A DNA stretch of 64,000 nucleotides from Closterium sp. Naga37s-1. Taxonomy: Eukaryota; Streptophyta; Zygnematophyceae; Desmidiales; Closteriaceae. Shown here piece by piece: positions 31,500 through 44,350 of the stretch. The stretch lies in the NCBI GenBank assembly GCA_947471745.1, contig CANJKZ010000139.1:1688501-1752500 (forward strand), read 5' to 3'. Position 1 is the first letter of the stretch. Each line of letters opens with the position of its first letter. Position numbers and translations under genes: made by a program. A model generated the notes under the pieces. It ran no database searches. It was not told the DNA's origin and saw nothing but the letters and a program-made list of their open reading frames with translations.

Positions 31500-32830
31500 A
31501 AGCTCAAGCATACAATGAAAGAGAAGACAAGGGCGCGTGATACTTAGCTTTTTCTTGAACTGTTGACGTTGTGCAAATTTGGCTCCACGCCTTGAATGTT
31601 GACAGTTGAGCACCTTGCTGCTTCAACGCGGTTGAAGGAATTGACGACAACCTCTGCCAGTCAAAAGAGGGAGAAGGGGGAGTAGTAAGTACAAGAGAGG
31701 CTAGATTGCATGTGCATGATGATAGGCACGAATGACTATGCAGCACACAACAAGAGCGTTTATCATAACAACCAAAGAAGCCAAGTACCAGAAAAAAAAT
31801 ATTAGAAGAGAAGAACCTAGGGTTTTACCAGAAAAGGGTTACCTTGAAAAACAATTATACCAGGGGGAATGGAACGTGCAGCAGTTGTGGTAAGCGCCGC
31901 TCAAACATGAAACAAATGTCACGACCATGATGAGTGGAAATGAGTTTGAGCGGAGCAAGGAGGGAAGCGGCACTTATCTGCAAGTGAGGTTGCATGTCTT
32001 GAGCGTCGGTTCAAATATCGGCTTGAGAGTTGCCTTGAAGACTTGGCTTGTGGAGCACTGCCTTGTAGTGCTGATCCTCTTGATCTTCGATCCTTAAATG
32101 CCTTGGATGCTCCCAGTTAATTGAAGGAACACCTAAACGCATTAGGAAAAAAACAAAAAAAAAACAGCAAAGTCAGTTTCAAGTGACAGTGGGATGCCAT
32201 AAAGACGATAAAAGCGGTGAAGTCGTGTGTGGGAAAATGGGGAATGTTTTCCAGCCAAAGCAACCGCACCACAAAGCTCTGACAGACCGACGCAGCTTGA
32301 CTTAGGAACGCTGACGCTAGACCGGTCTAAAGAGGCTAACCCAGACCTGGGTGGGAGACAGGGAGCTCTACAGGCGGCGCTTTGGCTGGAAAAGAAATTA
32401 ACAGCATGAACAAAAAGCTGGAAATATGAAAAGAACTTCAGCAGCAGTGGAAGGAGCACTTAGCTGAAAAGGACGACGGCGGGCTGGTGAAGAGCTAGAT
32501 GGCGAAATCGACGCCCAGCACGATGCCCGATGCCCGTGCACGTTGCAGCTTGAACTGACTGAAGCTCTCCCCAAGGAGAGAGAATGACCTGCTCGTATGA
32601 ATATCTGAGGCTAACCACGGATTGAGAGCACGCAATGAGCAATTTCCACACAGAACCTACAAGGTTTCGAGCCGCGAAGCAAAGCGATGAACAATTTCCA
32701 CACGGAATGTACACAGTTTCGAGCCGCGTTGGAGTTGGCGGTAAACAAACGGCTGCTTGGTTGGTAGAGATTCGCGGTGGACCTTGGAAATTAGTGAAAA
32801 ATCAGGGAGGGAGCGGAACCATTTGGGTAA
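31500..32830. other. Duplicated segment without a recognised gene
   Basis: Continues P2 up to the satellite. Short minus-strand frames recur in P1 (for example LAGKHSPFSHTRLHRF near 32230) but none matches a known family. I see no regulatory or RNA feature that can be supported. Confidence 0.35.
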
Positions 32831-35800
32831 ATAGCGCACTTACTTTCGGTACCAACCATATGGGTAAGTTACGTACATATTCTTGGTAGCAACCATATGA
32901 GTTAGTTACACACTTACTCTTGGTACTAACCATAAGGGTAGGTAACGCACTTACTCTCGGTGCTCTCCATATAGATACGTAACTCACATACTTTCTGTGC
33001 CAACCATATAGGTAAGTAACGCACTTAGTCTTGGTACCAACCATAAGGGTAAGTAACTCACTTACTCTCGGAGCCACCCATATGGGTAAGTGACGCATTA
33101 ACTCTCGATACCAACCATATGGGCAAGTAACGATCTTACTCTCGGTGCTATCCATATGGGTAAGTAACGCACTTACTTTTGGTACTAACCATATGGGTAA
33201 GAAACGCACTTACCCTTGGTACTAACCATAAGGATAAATAACGTACTTACTTTTGGTACCAACCGTATGGGTAAGTAACAGACTTATTCTTGGTACTAAT
33301 CATAAGGGTAAGTAACGTACTTACTCTTTGTGCCAACCGTATAGGTAAGTAACGCTCTTAGTCTCAGTGCCAACCATATGGATATGTAACGCACTTCCTC
33401 TTGGTACTAACAACATTGGTAAGTAACGCACTTACTCTCGGTGCCAACCATAGTAACAGCCATAATAGCGTTCTTACTCTTGGTGCCAACCATATGAGCT
33501 AGTAACGCACTTTTTCTTGGTACCAACCCTAAGGATAAGTAACCCACTTACATTCGGTACCAACAATATGGGCAAGTAACGCACGTACTCTTAGTATTAA
33601 CCATATAGGATAGCAATGCACTTACTTTAAGTGCCATTCACACTCAGACTAGGAGTAAGAGCGTTACTTACCAATATGGGTGATACCTAGAGTAAGTGCG
33701 TTACTTACCCATATTCTTGGGACTGAGAGAAAGTACTCTACTTACCCTTATGGTTGGTAGCGAGAGTAGGTGCGTTTCCTACCCATATGGTTAACATCAA
33801 GAGTAAGTGCGTTACTTACCCATATTGTTGGTACTGAGAGAAAGTGCGTTACTTACCCATATGGTTGGTACTAAGAGTAAGCGCGCTACTTACCCATATG
33901 GTTGGCACCAAGAGTAAGAGCTTTACTTTCTTATATGGTTGGCACCGAGAGTAAGTGCGTTATTTACGCTTATGGTTGGTACCAAGAGTAAGAGAGTTAC
34001 TTACGTTACCTTTTCTTATGGTTGGACCAAGGGTGAGCGCGTTACTTACCCATATGGTTGGCACGAAGAGTAAGAGCGTTACTTACCCATATAGTTGGCA
34101 CCATAAGTAAGAGCGTTACTTAGTCATATGGTTGGCACTGAGAGTAAGATCATTACTTACCTATATGGTTGGTACCAATAGTAAGTGCGATACTTACCAA
34201 AATGGTTAACATTAAGAGTAAGTGCGTTACTTACCCATATTGTTGGCACTAAGAGTTAGAGGGTTACTCATATGGTTGGCACCGAGAGTAAGTGTTTTTT
34301 TTTACCTTTATGGTGGTTTCCAAGAGTATGTGCATTACATACCCATATGGTTGACATCGAGAGTAAGTGCGTTACTTCACCTTTTTGGTTGGTACCAAGA
34401 GTAAAAGCGTTTCTTACCCATATGGTTGGCACCGAGAGTAAGTGTGTTACTTACCTTTATGGTTGATACCAAGAGTAAGTGCGTTACTAACCTATATGGT
34501 TGGCACCGAAAGTAAGTGCATTACTTTACTTTTATGGTTGGTACCAAAATAGTAAGTGCGTTACCTACCCATATGGTTGGCACTGAGAGTAAGTGTGATT
34601 CTTACCAATATGACTAGCACCAAGAGAGTGCATTACTTACCAATATGGTTGGTTTTGAGAGTAAGTGCGTCACTTACACATATGGTTGGTACTGAGGGTA
34701 AGCGCGTTACTTATCCATATGGTCGGTACCAAGAGTAAGTGCATTACTTACCCATGTTGTTGGTACCAATAGTAAGTACGTTACTTACCCATATGGTTAG
34801 TACCAAGAGTAAGAGCATTAAATACCCATATGGTTGGCACCGAGAGTATGATCGTTACTTACCCATATGGTTGGTACAGAGAGTAAATGCATCACTTACC
34901 TATATGGTTGGCACCGAGAGTATGTGTGTTACTTACACTTCTGTTCGTTTCCAAGAGTAACAGCGGTACTTACCCATATGGTTAGTACCAAGAGTGAGTG
35001 TGTCACTTATCCATATGGTTGGTACCAAGATAAGTGCGTTACATACCCATATGGTTGGCACTGAGAGTAAGTGCGTTACTTATTTACTTACTCTTATGGT
35101 TAGTGTCAAGACTAAGTGCTCCACTTACCCATATGGATGGTACCGAGAATAAGTGCGTTATATACCCATATGGTTGGCACCGAAAGTAAGAGCGTTACTT
35201 ACTCATATGGTTGGCACCAAGAGTAAGTGTGTTACTTGCCCTTATCGTTGCTAGCGTTAGTATGTGCGTTGCTTACCCATATGGTTGGTACTGAGCGTAA
35301 GTGCGTCATTTACCAATTTGGTTGGAACCAAGAGTAAGTTCGTTTCTTACCCATATAGTTGGCACCAAAACGTAAGTGCATTACTTACCCTTATGGTTAG
35401 TACCAAGAGTAAGTGCGTTACTTATCAATATGGTTGGCACCGAGAGTATGTGCGAAACTTACTCATATGGTGGGTACCAGGAGTAAGTGCAATACTTACT
35501 CACATGGTTTAGTGCGAAGTAAGTGCGTTATGTACCCATATGGTTGACATAAAGAGTATGTACGTTACTTACCCATATGGTTGGCACTAAGAGTTAGTGC
35601 GATACTAACCCATATGATTTGTACCGAGAGTAAGCGCGTTACTTATCCATATGGTCGGTACCAAGAGTAAGTGCATTACTTACCCATGCGGTTGGTACCG
35701 AGAGTACGTGCGTTATTTACCCATATGGTTGGCACCAAGAGTAAAAGCATTGCTTACCCATATGGTTGGCACCGAAAATAAATGCGTTACTTACCCATAT

Positions 35801-36182
35801 TGTGGGTACGAAGAGTAAGTGCGTTATTTACCCATATGGTTGGCACTCAAATTAAGAGTTTTACTTACTCAAATGCTTGGCACCGAAAGTAAGATCTCTA
35901 CTTAGCTATATGGTTGGCACCGAAAGTAAGTGCGTTAGTTACCTATGTGGTTGGTAATGAGAGTAAGTGCGTCACTTATCCATATGGTTGGCACCGAAAG
36001 TAAGTGCGTTAGTTACCCATATGGTTGGTAATGAGAGTAAGTGCGTCACTTACCCATATGGTTGGTACCAAGAGTAAGTGCGTTACGTACCCATATGGTT
36101 GGCACCTAGAGTAAGTGCATTACTTACCCATATGGTTGGTACTGAGAGTAAGTGCGTTACGTACCTATATGGTTGGCTCGCT
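32820..36182. repeat. 37-bp satellite array 2, left block, with strand switch
   Basis: Same 37-bp unit as at 18.3-20.2 kb. From 32820 to about 33640 it reads in the TACCAACCATATGGGTAAGT direction, and from about 33655 to 36182 in the CCATATGGTTGGCACCGAGA direction. Roughly 90 units of variable sequence. The switch is around 33640-33660, at the end TAAGTGCCATTCACACTCAG. No genes within. Confidence 0.93.
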
Positions 36183-37355
36183 CGCCCACTGCGTGTGGGT
36201 CCGCATGAGCAGCATCTTCAAGCTCACTCCTCCGTACTCGTTGTTGGCGTGACGTCTCGAGACATCAGCCTTCTTCGCCTGCAGGGTATCTGCTACGCCT
36301 GCCTCGGGCTCGTGACCTACCATGGCGACTAGGAAGGCTGCTGGCCTACGAACGAAATAGGTAATGCGGGCCTAGTTCGACTCACCGCACCATGCGGAGA
36401 TAAGTAAAGCAACGGGAGCTAGACTGCGGGATAGGCACGATTGTGAGGCTGATCTCCGCGTTTCTTACTTGTTTGCTTGTGCGCTCTCTACTTGCTCATT
36501 CACGGGGAAATTTTGGCAAGAGTTCCACTAACAAAGACTGACTACATAAGATGCTAGCAAGCATGCAGGTCGACCTCCAGCACAGCACGGTCGACCGTGT
36601 TCCAGTGCAGCATGGTCGACCGCACTCCAGCAGTGCAAGGTGGCGACCTGCCAGCGATGCAAGTCGACGGCGTGCCAACGCTGCTACAAGGCGGCTGCAC
36701 AGCGTTGCTCCCGCATGACAGCACTGCACCCGCTTCACAGGTGTTCGTAGATGGTTGGCGTCCTGTGCCCCGTCACGTGCACAGCGCAGACGTCAAGCTG
36801 ACCACGTGCCCACAACTGCACCTGATCCTCCACGTCGACCTCGGGATGCCACACCGAGGTCGACTTCGCTAGAACCACCTGGGCGACTGTCGCGCTCCTC
36901 CACTGAACCCCGTCGCCCGTGTAATTTGGTCGACCGGGCAACCACGTCGACCAAGCGCTGCTCCTCGTGCCCGTCGACCACCCAGTGAGTTGGCTACACT
37001 GCAGGTCGACCAACCCCAGGTCGACTTGACTGACCAGGTCGGCGCCTCCAGGTCAGCGCCCTCCCAGGTCGACCGAGGTCGACCAACAAAGTCGGCGCCC
37101 TCCGAGGTCGACCTCGCCAAGTCGGCGCCCCTCCTTGGTCAACGAGTCCCGTCGTCGACCACCAGGTGAAGTCGGCCGCCAGCTTCCCGTCGTCGGCGGC
37201 TAAGTAGTGGCCCCATGCGGGTCGACCGAAACCCGTCGACCAGCTCGCCCGAGTCGGCGTCGCCCACTGCAGAAGGTCGGCTGCACTCCCCGCACACTCG
37301 ACAACGAAGTCGGCTCCGCCCAAGCTAGGACGGGGCCAATACACATCTCTCGTTG
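36183..37355 (-). mobile_element. LTR-and-leader fragment of GTCGAC-rich Copia (family E)
   Basis: Inserted in the satellite. On the minus strand it starts TGTCAACGAGAG (from 37355) and is studded with GTCGAC. It ends in a gag-start-like frame (MVGHEPEAGVADTLQAKK; NNEYGGVSLKMLLM) near 36183-36320. Related copies: 44190-45345 (same strand) and about 42612-43540 (opposite strand). A partial fossil. Confidence 0.65.
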
Positions 37356-37751
37356 ACAGTAAGTGCGTTACTTACCCATCTGGTTGGCGCCAAGTGTTGT
37401 ACCCATATGGTTGGTACCGAAATAAAGTGCGTTACTAATCCATATGGTTGGTACCAAGAGTAAGTGCGTTACTTTCCCATATGGTTGATACTGAGAGTAA
37501 TTGCGTTACTTACCCAAATGGTTGGAACCAAGAGTAAGTGCATTAAGTACCCATATGGTTGGTACCGAAAGAAAGTGCGATACCTACCCATATAGTTGAT
37601 ACAAGTAGTAAGTCCGTTACTTACCCTTATGGTGGGCACCGAGAGTAAGATCGTTGTTTACCTATATAGTTGGTACAGATAGTAAGTGCATTACTTACCC
37701 ATATGGTTTGCACCGAGAGTAAGAGCGTTACTTACCCTTATGGTTGGCACC
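37356..37751. repeat. 37-bp satellite array 2, right block
   Basis: About ten more units in the CCATATGGTTGG direction after the inserted fragment, ending where the Copia family C LTR begins. Confidence 0.9.
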
Positions 37752-38843
37752 TGTTGGTGTAAGGGCCTAATAAACTCAGGCTATTAAGACGTTATCCAAC
37801 TTAAAACCTCTCCTCGGGATCACCTCCAAGGGTCCCTGGGTGCTTGGTACAAGACCAGCCCCTATCCTCGGGTCCGAGTTTGTAGAGAGAGGGATCAAGA
37901 GGGACTTAGTCAAAACAGCAAGAGTACCTTGAATGTCGCGCAGCGTGTCGTGCAGACCGTCGATCGGATTAAGCTGAGATCTTGCTATATCGAAGCTTAC
38001 TCTAAGAGCTTTCAAAAGAGCCAAGTTGCCTTGCGAAAAGTTCTGCCATTGCAGAGCTACGAAATGGACAGCGTTTGCCTAGCGTTGGAGTGCTAGCGTA
38101 CTAGCGTTGACTCGGTAGCATTCTGCCGTCGAACCGCGTAGATACGAAATTCCAGCAAGGAAGGAATTCGCTTGAATCAATTTGAATATATATAGGTACA
38201 AACAGAGAAGGAATATATAGTTCTAGCTAACAAGGACCTTGGGAATCAACCTGGGAACAACCAGGGATGATCCCAAATAATTCCAAGCAACAGAACCAAC
38301 CTGGCTGGACAAAACAGCAGGTGGTAGATTGGTAAACAACCTCTGGTTCTGTTTTTCCAACCTGGGAAAACAACAACCAGGTTCAGGTCCTAAAAACAGA
38401 ACCTGTTTTGTCTTTGCCCAACCAGCCAAATGCTGGTTCCGCTGGTTTCCCCTGGCCCTGTAGCATGCAGATACAGACAAACAACATCCAACCTTCACCT
38501 AAATTGTACCCCTATAGTGCCTGCCCTGCTACACTATAGTCAACCAAACAAAACAGTACAAGTTCGAGTTGGATAGAACTGAATCTGCGCACTCAATTCA
38601 ACCGAACTGCAAAGCTTCCATCTTGGGTTCCTTTGCGAGCTCGTCCTTTCTGCTTGCACTGTTCATAGCGCATACAATGTTGTGCGGAAGCGCACATTGC
38701 GCGAGTACCTGCAAATGCATCAAGCGAAAATTGCGAAAACAAACAAACACACGAACATTCTATTCACACCCAAATGCATTCGCACACGCATACTCGTACA
38801 AACAGACGGCAGGATATCGTGCAATGTGAATTTGCACCCAACA
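37752..38843 (-). repeat. 3' LTR of Copia family C
   Basis: Starts TGTTGG and ends CCAACA as an inverted terminal pair; it abuts the polypurine tract of the adjoining pol. No second copy in the window. Confidence 0.75.
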
Positions 38844-38886
38844 CACTCCCCCTCAGCCTGCCGGCTGCATTCCACATCATTCCATG

Positions 38887-40683
38887 CTAGTTCATGCTCA
38901 TTCCACTCATGCGCACACAACGCCAATGAGGCTCATCCGCGAGCCTCTTGGTGAGGAAGTCTGCTGGCTGCTGGTGAGTCTTGATATAGATTGGATTCAC
39001 GGTCCCCCTCTTCACCTCCTTACGCAGCCAGTGCCACTTGATACGCATGTGCTTGTTCAACCCATGAAGCACAGCGTTCCTGGCCATCCCAAGAGCCCCC
39101 TTGCTATCACAAAACAGCGGCGTAGCAACCTTCTCCTCCTGGCCAATCTCCTCTAACAGCCTCCTCAACCAAATCACCTCCTTCACCCCATGGAACATCG
39201 CCATGTACTCTGATTCCACGGAAGAGAGCGCCGTCTCCGTCTGCTTCTTGGACCTCCAACTAACAGGTCCTCCCCCAACTACGCAGATGTATCCTCCCAC
39301 AGATGAGGAATCGTCCTTCTCAGAAGCCCACGTAGCATCGGTAAAGCAAGTGAGAAACAGCTTGCCTTCTCCAAGCCGCTCCCCCTTCTCTTTCAGCACC
39401 TCAACCCCTTTCTGCTTCACCTGTGCAGATGAGGAGTATTGAACTCCAATGCTTGGGTGAGAGTTCAGGTACTTCACCACACGCTCAGCTGCATCCACCT
39501 GCTCCTCTGATGGATTCTGCACCACCCTAGCCAGCTGCCCAACCGAGAAAGAGATGTCGGGCCTTGTATGAACCGCGGCATACAAGGGGCTGCCCACCAA
39601 GGACTGAAATTGCTGCTGCTCCTCGGCTTCAACCCCTTCATCTTCTGCTGCCTTCACAAGCTTGAATTCTGCTGGCAGGGGAGTTGCAACCTTGCGCTCA
39701 TTCTCAATCCCATAATTCTCCCCCAGCTCCTTGATGAACTTCTCCTGGTGCAGCTTCAACCACCTGTGATCCAGATCCCTCTCCACGTGCATCCCGAGGT
39801 AGTACTTTACCTCCCCAAGGGTCTTGCACTTGAAGTTCTTCATCAGCTGCTGCTGCACTTTCTGGATCTCCTTCATGCTGCTGCTGAAGAGAAGAATGTC
39901 GTCCACGTAGACCAGAAACAGCACCAGCTTCTCCCCCTCCCCCTTGAGAAAGAGGCTCTCATCACAGCTGCTGGTCCTGAATCCCATCTCCTCTAAAACA
40001 GCTGCCAACTTCTGGTACCAGCAGCGTGGCGCCTGCTTCAAGCCGTAGATGGACTTTTTCAGCTTGCACACCCTGCCCGTACTATCCTCATACCCAGGTG
40101 GCTGCGTCATGTACACATCCTCCTCTAAAATCCCATTGAGGAATGCCGTTGATATATCCATCTGAATGATGAATTTCCCACCAACGGCTGCATCTGCCAA
40201 CAAGACACGGAGGGTAGGGGGTTTGGCAGTGGGAGCAAAGATCTCATTGAAGTCCTGCTTCTCCTTCTGCATAAACCCCTTAGCCACCAGCCTACTCTTG
40301 TAGATGGTGACCTGTCCCTTGTCATCGGTCTTGATCCTTAGCACCCACTTGCACTGTACGGCTTTCTTCCCCTCAGGCAGCACCACCAGATCCCATGTCC
40401 CATTCTCTAACAGGCTTTGGTACTCAGCATCCCTAGAAACCAGCCACTTCTCCCTATCTGGTCCAGCTAAGGCCTCCTCCATGCTTGCTGGTTCCTCTGG
40501 TGCAGGGGCAAGAAAACAGTAGGCAGGTTCATCCTCCTCATCCGCGTCATAGCCATGCGGTAGAATCAGCAATGCCTCCTCATTCCCAAGCTGCTGCTCT
40601 GCAACATCAGCTCCTGCAGTCAGCTTCATAGTGGCCATACGGGTACGTCCTGGCCTGGAGACGGGTGTCTCCCATCCCCTCAT
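38887..40683 (-). pseudogene. Copia C reverse transcriptase and RNase H
   Basis: A 598-codon minus-strand frame covering the linker (EALAGPDREKWLVSRDAEY), RT (YKSRLVAKGFMQKEKQDF, QMDISTAFLNGILEEDVYM, the catalytic FLVYVDDILLFSS) and RNase H (TALSSVESEYMAMFHGVKE, HGLNKHMRIKWHWLR, THQQPADFLTKRL). All expected blocks are present. It copies element RNA into DNA. The frame is intact over this portion, but the element is partial. Confidence 0.92.
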
Positions 40684-40739
40684 AACGACACCCTTCGGCT
40701 TCCTCCTTGATGGTAGCGCAGGAACCTTAGCTTTTCCCA

Positions 40740-41544
40740 GCTTAGAAATTAAGGACGGAGTCTAGGAAGATAAAGATGCTGAAATATCTCAAAATTGTTG
40801 ACTAAGTTTCTAGACAGAAACGTCGTCATCACAAGAAACGCCGTCGACAAAAAACACACCGTTGAAACTTCACCAAAATCGACTGTGTTGTAACTCTAGA
40901 GCGTGGCTACAATTCCCAATTTGATTCGCATGGAAATGTGAAGTATCTGTTGCTCAAACTTAACTCAATCACAATTGTTATCCGAAGAACCACAAAGAGA
41001 ATTAGAGTAGCTAGAAACCAGGTAGGAGGGGATGAGGAGGACGAGAGGGAAGGTCCCAAGGAGTCCCAACTAAGGAAACCCCATAAGCACAAAAGATTCT
41101 CTCCCTATAGGAACCCAACTTTCACCCTTGTCATTTTCCCAACCTCTCAAATCCGCCTCACAAAAGTTGGTCACACTTGCCAACCCAAATTGGCTTCTCC
41201 CAACCACTTGGCAGCAACTACAGTAGAAATGACGAATTTCCCAACCCCCAAAAGTCTATACCCCTTATGGAGTCAACTCCACAATTTCCCATAGATTCCG
41301 TCCCTAGCCTCCAACAACTTTCTTGTTCGTGCTCCGATTGTAGCGATCCTTGGTTCGTCGGAAAGCTCTCGAGCAGAGAAGTCATGTCAGATATCTGCTC
41401 AAACAAAATAACATTCACACACACTCAGAAAATCCAAACCATGCCAAACACAAATTCTTACGCACGCACACATCATCCATGCAACGCACGAACATAAGAT
41501 GGGAGGCAGACGGACGTGAATGCAAATGATAGCATCACACAACA
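40740..41544 (-). repeat. LTR of Copia family D, detached copy
   Basis: About 805 bp, closely related to 46882-47726 along its length (shared AAGGACGGAGTCTAG start, CCTACAATTCCCAATTTGAT core and GATAGCATCACA...AACA end). It separates Copia C from a gag-protease piece of family E, so it may be a solo or recombinant LTR. No clear target duplication. Confidence 0.8.
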
Positions 41545-44350
41545 GCCGCTGACGCAGGAGGCACACGGCAGGTCGACTACGGTCAACTTCTTGATGTCTA
41601 GACCGGCGGCGACCTTATGCTTCGCCGAGCTCTTGATCGTGTCCACGCCGACGTGCGCAAGCCTTGCGTGCCACATGTCTGGGGTCGACTTCGTCACTGA
41701 TGCAATCGTCCGCAGAGTCACAACCTTCGTCGAAATCGTCGTCGACTTCGTCGAGCAGGGGCGCAGGTCGGTGCAGAGAACTCTGCTGGAGTATTGTGCT
41801 CGACCAAGGACATCGCCGGCAGAGGACACCAGCAGCATCTCTTCGCCATCGTCCTGCAGCTTCACGCCATTCTCCTGGAGCTAGCCAGCAGACAGCAGGT
41901 TCGTCTGCACACCCGGACCGTAGAGCACGTTGGGGACGAGCACTTGCTTCCCGGCCTCCCCTTGCAGAGCGACGGTGCCACGGCCTTGGACACTGTGAAG
42001 TGCCCCGTTGAAGCCGCGGACGTGGTGCACATCCCCGCTCGGCTGCATGTCGACGAAGGCGTCCCGCATTCCCATCAGGTGATGGGAACAACCGCTGTAG
42101 AGCAGCACCACTGTTGGGTTCGCCTGCACAGCGGCGGCGACGGCCTTTAAAGTCATCGCCAGCCTCCAGCGCCAGCGAGATCATCGGCTCCACCACGCCG
42201 ACCATCGAGCACGAGGCCTCCTTCTCGCCACATGCATTTCCGCCAGAGGAGTCGGCGTCCTTCGTCGAAGACGTCTTCGACGCCTGCTTCTCCAGAGCAG
42301 TTTGCTGTCTCGACGTCGACGACCGCCGTCGGACTTTCCGCGGCCTCCCTTGGTGTCGTCGTCGCCGCTGTCGTCGCGGTCTGGGCAGTCGTAAGAGAGG
42401 TGGTTGGGAGCATCGCAGATGTAGCAGCGGCGCCCTTCTCGACGCGAGCCACCACTGTCGCGATCACTCCCTTCGGCGACTTTCCGCGGTCGGCGCCCTC
42501 CGTCGATTTCGCATTCGACGACTTCCCACCACCGCCTCCACCAGACTTCCCACGCTGCCCCTGTTGGCGTCCCTGCTTCGCCGGGGCGACGTAGTTGGCC
42601 TGCGAAAGCATTGTCAACGGGAGTTGTGGTTGGCCCCGTCCCCGCTTGGGCGGAGCCGACTTCGCAGTCGGGTGTACGGGGAGTGCAGCCGATCAGTTGC
42701 GTGGGCAACGCCGAGTTCGGCATGCAGGTCGGCGGGTTTGGTCGTCCTGCACGAGGCCACTGCTACGACACCGACGACGGGGAGTCGGCGGCCGACCTGG
42801 TGGTCGACGAGGGGGGCGCCGACGTTGACCTGGACAGGGGAGCAGCTGGGCGCCGAGCAGCAGGGCGCTGAGCCTGTGTAGTCAACCTGGTAGGACGCCG
42901 GGCGTCGACTCCGGGGACGCCGGCCTTGTGTAGCCGGTGACCGACCGGGCTGGCAGACCAAGCGTGGTTGCCCGGTCGACCGAGTTACCCGGGCAACGTG
43001 TGCGATGGTCGCCGGGGTGGTTTCTGCGAGGCCGACCTCGGAAGTGGTATCCCGAGGTCGACGTGGCCGGTGGGCGCAGTCGCTGGCGTGTTCTCGGCCT
43101 GGCGTCTGCGCTGTGCACATGACGAGGCGTGGCGCACCAACCAGCTGCGCGCATCTGCTTCGCAGGTGCACCACTGTCATACGGGTGCAACGTTGTGCAG
43201 CCTCCTTGCTGCAGCGTTGGCAAACCGTGGACTTGCAACGTTGGCAAGCCGCTTCTCTTCAGCGCCAGAGCGGTGCGAGCTTCGCAACGCTGGATCGCGG
43301 TCGACCGTGCTGCGCTGGAGGACGACCAGCGTGCTTGCTAGCTCTGATGTAGTCTTGCTTGCCCATGTTGTTTCTACCATTGTGGTCAACGTTTGCTAGT
43401 GAAACTCTTGCAAATTCTCCTCGTGAATGTGCAAGCAGAGAACACACAAGCAACCGACTAAGGAACGAACGCAAAGATCACCCACACACTCGTGCCTTCC
43501 CCGTAGTGAAGCTTTTTCTAGTTATCTCCGCTCTCTTCTCCAATTGGCTGATGTAAAGGTCGTCGGTCGCTTTGTAGGTGCGCATGATGTACTACCACAC
43601 TTGGTAGCCGGCGTCCACTCGGAGTCGGCACGGCTTCAACGCGACTTGCACCAGCGGCAAACAGCACCTCGAAATGGCCATCAAGTTCAGAAGATGAGCA
43701 TCGCGAAATTCCGCCCATAGTTCAGAGTCGTCTTCATCCGGCGTCTCTACATTGCCGTCGACGAAGTTCTTCAATCCGGCGATCTCCAGCTGAGGTTCGA
43801 TGGATTCTATCCATGTGATCAACTCGTGTCGACCTTCGAGCAGCTTCGTCACAGCGATCTTGTCCAGCAAAAAAAAAAAAAAAAAAAAAAAGCCGTACGC
43901 CGGCGTGATGCCTCTGTCTCGACCAGCAGACGCATGAGTCGCCGAAGTCGGCCTGACTCCACTCTGCTGAGGAGAACGACGTCGACCATCGATGTTGCTA
44001 TTCGAGCTTCTTGCATGCGCCGTCGTCCGCAGCACTTGCGCCTGCACTCCGCCAACGCCAACATCGGAGGCCCGAATCACTCCGCGAACCCTCGTGCTTC
44101 CAAACTACTACATTGGCGCCGTCACCTTCGTTGTGCATAATTCGGGGAGAGGCAGACGCGTCGTCCGCTTCAGCACGGGGAGGGGGGTGCTCAGGCGCCC
44201 ACTGCGCACGAGTTCCTAGCAGCAGAATCTCCAAGTCCGCCTCACCGTACTCGCCAGCCTCGTGGCGTGCTCGAACACCATCCAATGCGCCTGCGGAGTA
44301 TCTCCTACTCCTGCATCGACTTTTTGGTCGTCCATGGCGGTCTAGACGGT
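41545..44350 (-). mobile_element. Copia family E: gag, protease, pre-integrase
   Basis: Minus-strand fossil. It shows gag N-terminus (KLLEGRHELITWIESIEPQ near 43800-43860), zinc knuckle CYICDAPNHLSYDC near 42395-42435, protease region (VLLYSGCSHHLMG near 42080-42115) and pre-integrase (MWHARLAHVGVDTIKSSAKH near 41625-41690). A GTCGAC-rich LTR copy of the same family interrupts gag at about 42612-43540 in the opposite orientation. A run of about 23 A lies at 43869-43891. Broken in many places, so relatively old. Confidence 0.78.
42612..43540 (+). repeat. GTCGAC-rich LTR copy inserted in gag (family E)
   Basis: Plus-strand start TGTCAACGGGAG; rich in GTCGAC. Its reverse complement aligns with 36.47-37.36 kb (shared blocks around GCCAACGCTGC and GGCTGCACAACGTTG). 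The right boundary is uncertain. Confidence 0.55.

Larger units (their letters stand above)
28807..32830. repeat. Segmental duplicate P2 (partner 13686-18330)
   Basis: Aligns with P1 in three blocks, same order and orientation. P2 lacks the short LTR element of P1 (empty site near 32361) and the gypsy fragment, and in that interval has the 48-bp array. It therefore shows the pre-insertion state of both sites. Confidence 0.85.
37752..40739 (-). mobile_element. Copia family C: 3' LTR and 3' half of pol
   Basis: LTR of about 1.09 kb at 37752-38843 (TGTTGGTGTAAGG...CACCCAACA). Next to it is a clear polypurine tract (minus strand GAGGGGGAGTG), then an RNase H-RT frame (38887-40683). Its upstream part is cut at about 40740 by another family's LTR. 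The coding part looks well kept, so the insertion is comparatively young, but the element as a whole is broken. Confidence 0.88.

Noticed and set aside
43869-43891. Run of about 23 A taken as a LINE or SINE tail
   Set aside because: It lies inside the Copia family E gag region with no element body or target duplication around it; more likely slippage expansion.
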